From assembly GCA_003567055.1 (NCBI GenBank), contig PXAW01000530.1, positions 1 to 5,339 of the forward strand: a stretch of 5,339 bases of DNA. The letters are read 5' to 3'. The notes beneath the pieces are model-generated. The model worked only from the letters and a program-made list of their open reading frames with translations, was not told the DNA's origin and did no database searches. The stretch's first letter is position 1, and every line of letters begins with the position of its first letter. The translations under genes and the position numbers were made by a program. Of this stretch, positions 4,585-5,339 are shown in pieces. The DNA comes from Hyphomicrobiales bacterium (GTDB taxonomy: Bacteria > Pseudomonadota > Alphaproteobacteria > Rhizobiales > Beijerinckiaceae).

Positions 4585-5339
4585 GTGTTTCCCGCTTTTG
4601 GTCTCTATTCGCATATCCAGGCCAATCGCCGCCGCTCGGTCGCCCTGCTTCTGGGCCTGTTCTTCCTCGTCTACATGGTCGTCTTCGCCGGCGCGCTGGC
4701 CCTGCGCGGCATGGGCGAGGGCCAGTTCGACACGCTGGCCGTCAACCTGCGCGGCGCCTATGGCGACATGCTCTATGCCGCGCCGATCGCGACGATCGCG
4801 GTGCTCGGCTGGATCATCTTCGCCTATTTCGGCCATCAGAAGCTGATCGACGCGGTGACCGGCGCGCATGAGGTCTCCCGCCAGGACGATCCGCGTCTCT
4901 ACCGCATGCTGGAAAATCTGTGCATCTCGCGCGGCATGACCACACCGAAGCTGAAGATCATGGAGACGGATGCGCTCAACGCCTTCGCATCGGGGCTCAA
5001 TGACAAGCAGTACACGGTCACGCTGACACGCGGCCTCGTCGAGCGGCTGGAGGATGACGAGATCGAGGCGGTGATCGCGCATGAACTCACGCATATCCGC
5101 AACGAGGATGTGCGCATGATGGTGATCGCGGTGATCATTGCCGGTGTCGTCTCTTTCACCGGGGAAATGCTCTTCCGCTCGCTGCGCTATGGCGGGCGGA
5201 TGCGGCTGCTGACGGGCGGGATGCGGCGCGGCGGCGGGCGCGGCGGCGGGCGTGCCGGGGGCGGTGCGGCTGTCGCGCTGCTGGTCGCCGCTGCGATCGT
5301 GCTGGTCGCCTGGCTGCTCTCGCTGGTGATCCGCTTCGC
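4585..5339 (+). CDS. HtpX-like integral-membrane M48 zinc metalloprotease, truncated by the window edge
   Basis: The 251 complete codons visible encode most of a membrane M48 peptidase of the type found beside LemA, related to HtpX, which cleaves damaged inner-membrane proteins. The chain opens MFPAFGLYSHIQANRRRS, followed by hydrophobic segments at about 19-40 and 64-83. A soluble stretch carries ETDALNAFASGL near 127-138 and the zinc motif HELTH at 166-170, followed by IRNEDVRMM. A third hydrophobic segment is at about 178-192. After it lies a Gly/Arg-rich loop at 201-227, then a fourth hydrophobic segment at 229-249. The third zinc ligand, a glutamate usually in an RE-x-x-AD motif, should fall just past the edge and cannot be checked. 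The frame starts at GTG 4585, with no in-frame ATG upstream that fits. It differs from canonical HtpX in its N-terminus, so I give no symbol. It probably shares a transcript with lemA. Confidence 0.93.
   Translation, partial: MFPAFGLYSHIQANRRRSVALLLGLFFLVYMVVFAGALALRGMGEGQFDTLAVNLRGAYGDMLYAAPIATIAVLGWIIFAYFGHQKLIDAVTGAHEVSRQDDPRLYRMLENLCISRGMTTPKLKIMETDALNAFASGLNDKQYTVTLTRGLVERLEDDEIEAVIAHELTHIRNEDVRMMVIAVIIAGVVSFTGEMLFRSLRYGGRMRLLTGGMRRGGGRGGGRAGGGAAVALLVAAAIVLVAWLLSLVIRF
5227..5250 (+). repeat. Perfect 12-bp tandem duplication coding for RGGG-RGGG
   Basis: CGCGGCGGCGGG occurs twice without a gap (5227-5238 and 5239-5250), in frame with the HtpX-like gene at residues 215-222. A degenerate third unit follows at 5251-5262 (encoding RAGG). 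It lengthens the loop between the third and fourth hydrophobic segments of the protease. Such units can change copy number by replication slippage without shifting the reading frame. Confidence 0.8.

Noticed and set aside
3892..5094. 400-codon open frame on the minus strand opposite lemA and the HtpX-like gene
   Set aside because: It lies antisense to two confidently identified families, has no recognisable domain, and its composition (Arg, Glu, Ala, His rich) is what the reverse of GC-rich coding sequence produces.

Overview
This GC-rich window, with strong G/C preference at third codon positions, looks like the chromosome of an alphaproteobacterium, most likely Hyphomicrobiales (Rhizobiales). 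That placement rests on protein style (a Com1/ScsC-like DsbA, a BepA-type M48-TPR protease, a LemA plus HtpX-like M48 pair) and base composition; no rRNA or other phylogenetic marker is present. I see no mobile element, CRISPR array, tRNA or rRNA, and nothing suggesting recent horizontal transfer. Six protein genes account for nearly all of it.

Left half, minus strand (reading from about 3009 down to 1): an exported M48 zinc metalloprotease with C-terminal TPR repeats (BepA-like; 3009 to 1585, GTG start), then a secreted DsbA-family thiol oxidoreductase (1528 to 758), then the N-terminal third of primosomal protein N' (PriA; 666 to 1, running off the window). The gaps are 56 and 91 bases, so the protease and oxidoreductase are probably co-transcribed. 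Whether priA belongs to the same transcript is less clear.

Centre (3010-3209): a 200-base divergent intergenic region. It holds a plausible sigma70-type promoter for the protease and a 19-base-period direct repeat of GGTCAAATC that overlaps its -35 box.

Right half, plus strand: a GNAT-family N-acetyltransferase (3210-3791), a 163-base gap with small dyads, a LemA-family membrane-anchored helical protein (3955-4512), then an HtpX-like integral-membrane M48 metalloprotease (4585 to the window edge, GTG start behind a strong Shine-Dalgarno). A perfect 7-bp-stem hairpin lies between lemA and the protease gene.

Functionally the window is dominated by cell-envelope protein quality control: a periplasmic chaperone/protease candidate, a periplasmic disulfide enzyme, and a LemA plus membrane-protease pair. 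PriA (replication restart) and the GNAT enzyme are probably bystanders. I found no convincing novel system. The observations most worth checking are the BepA-like/DsbA-like pairing, the extra C-terminal cysteine pair in the DsbA-like protein, the direct repeat, and the 12-bp tandem duplication inside the membrane protease.
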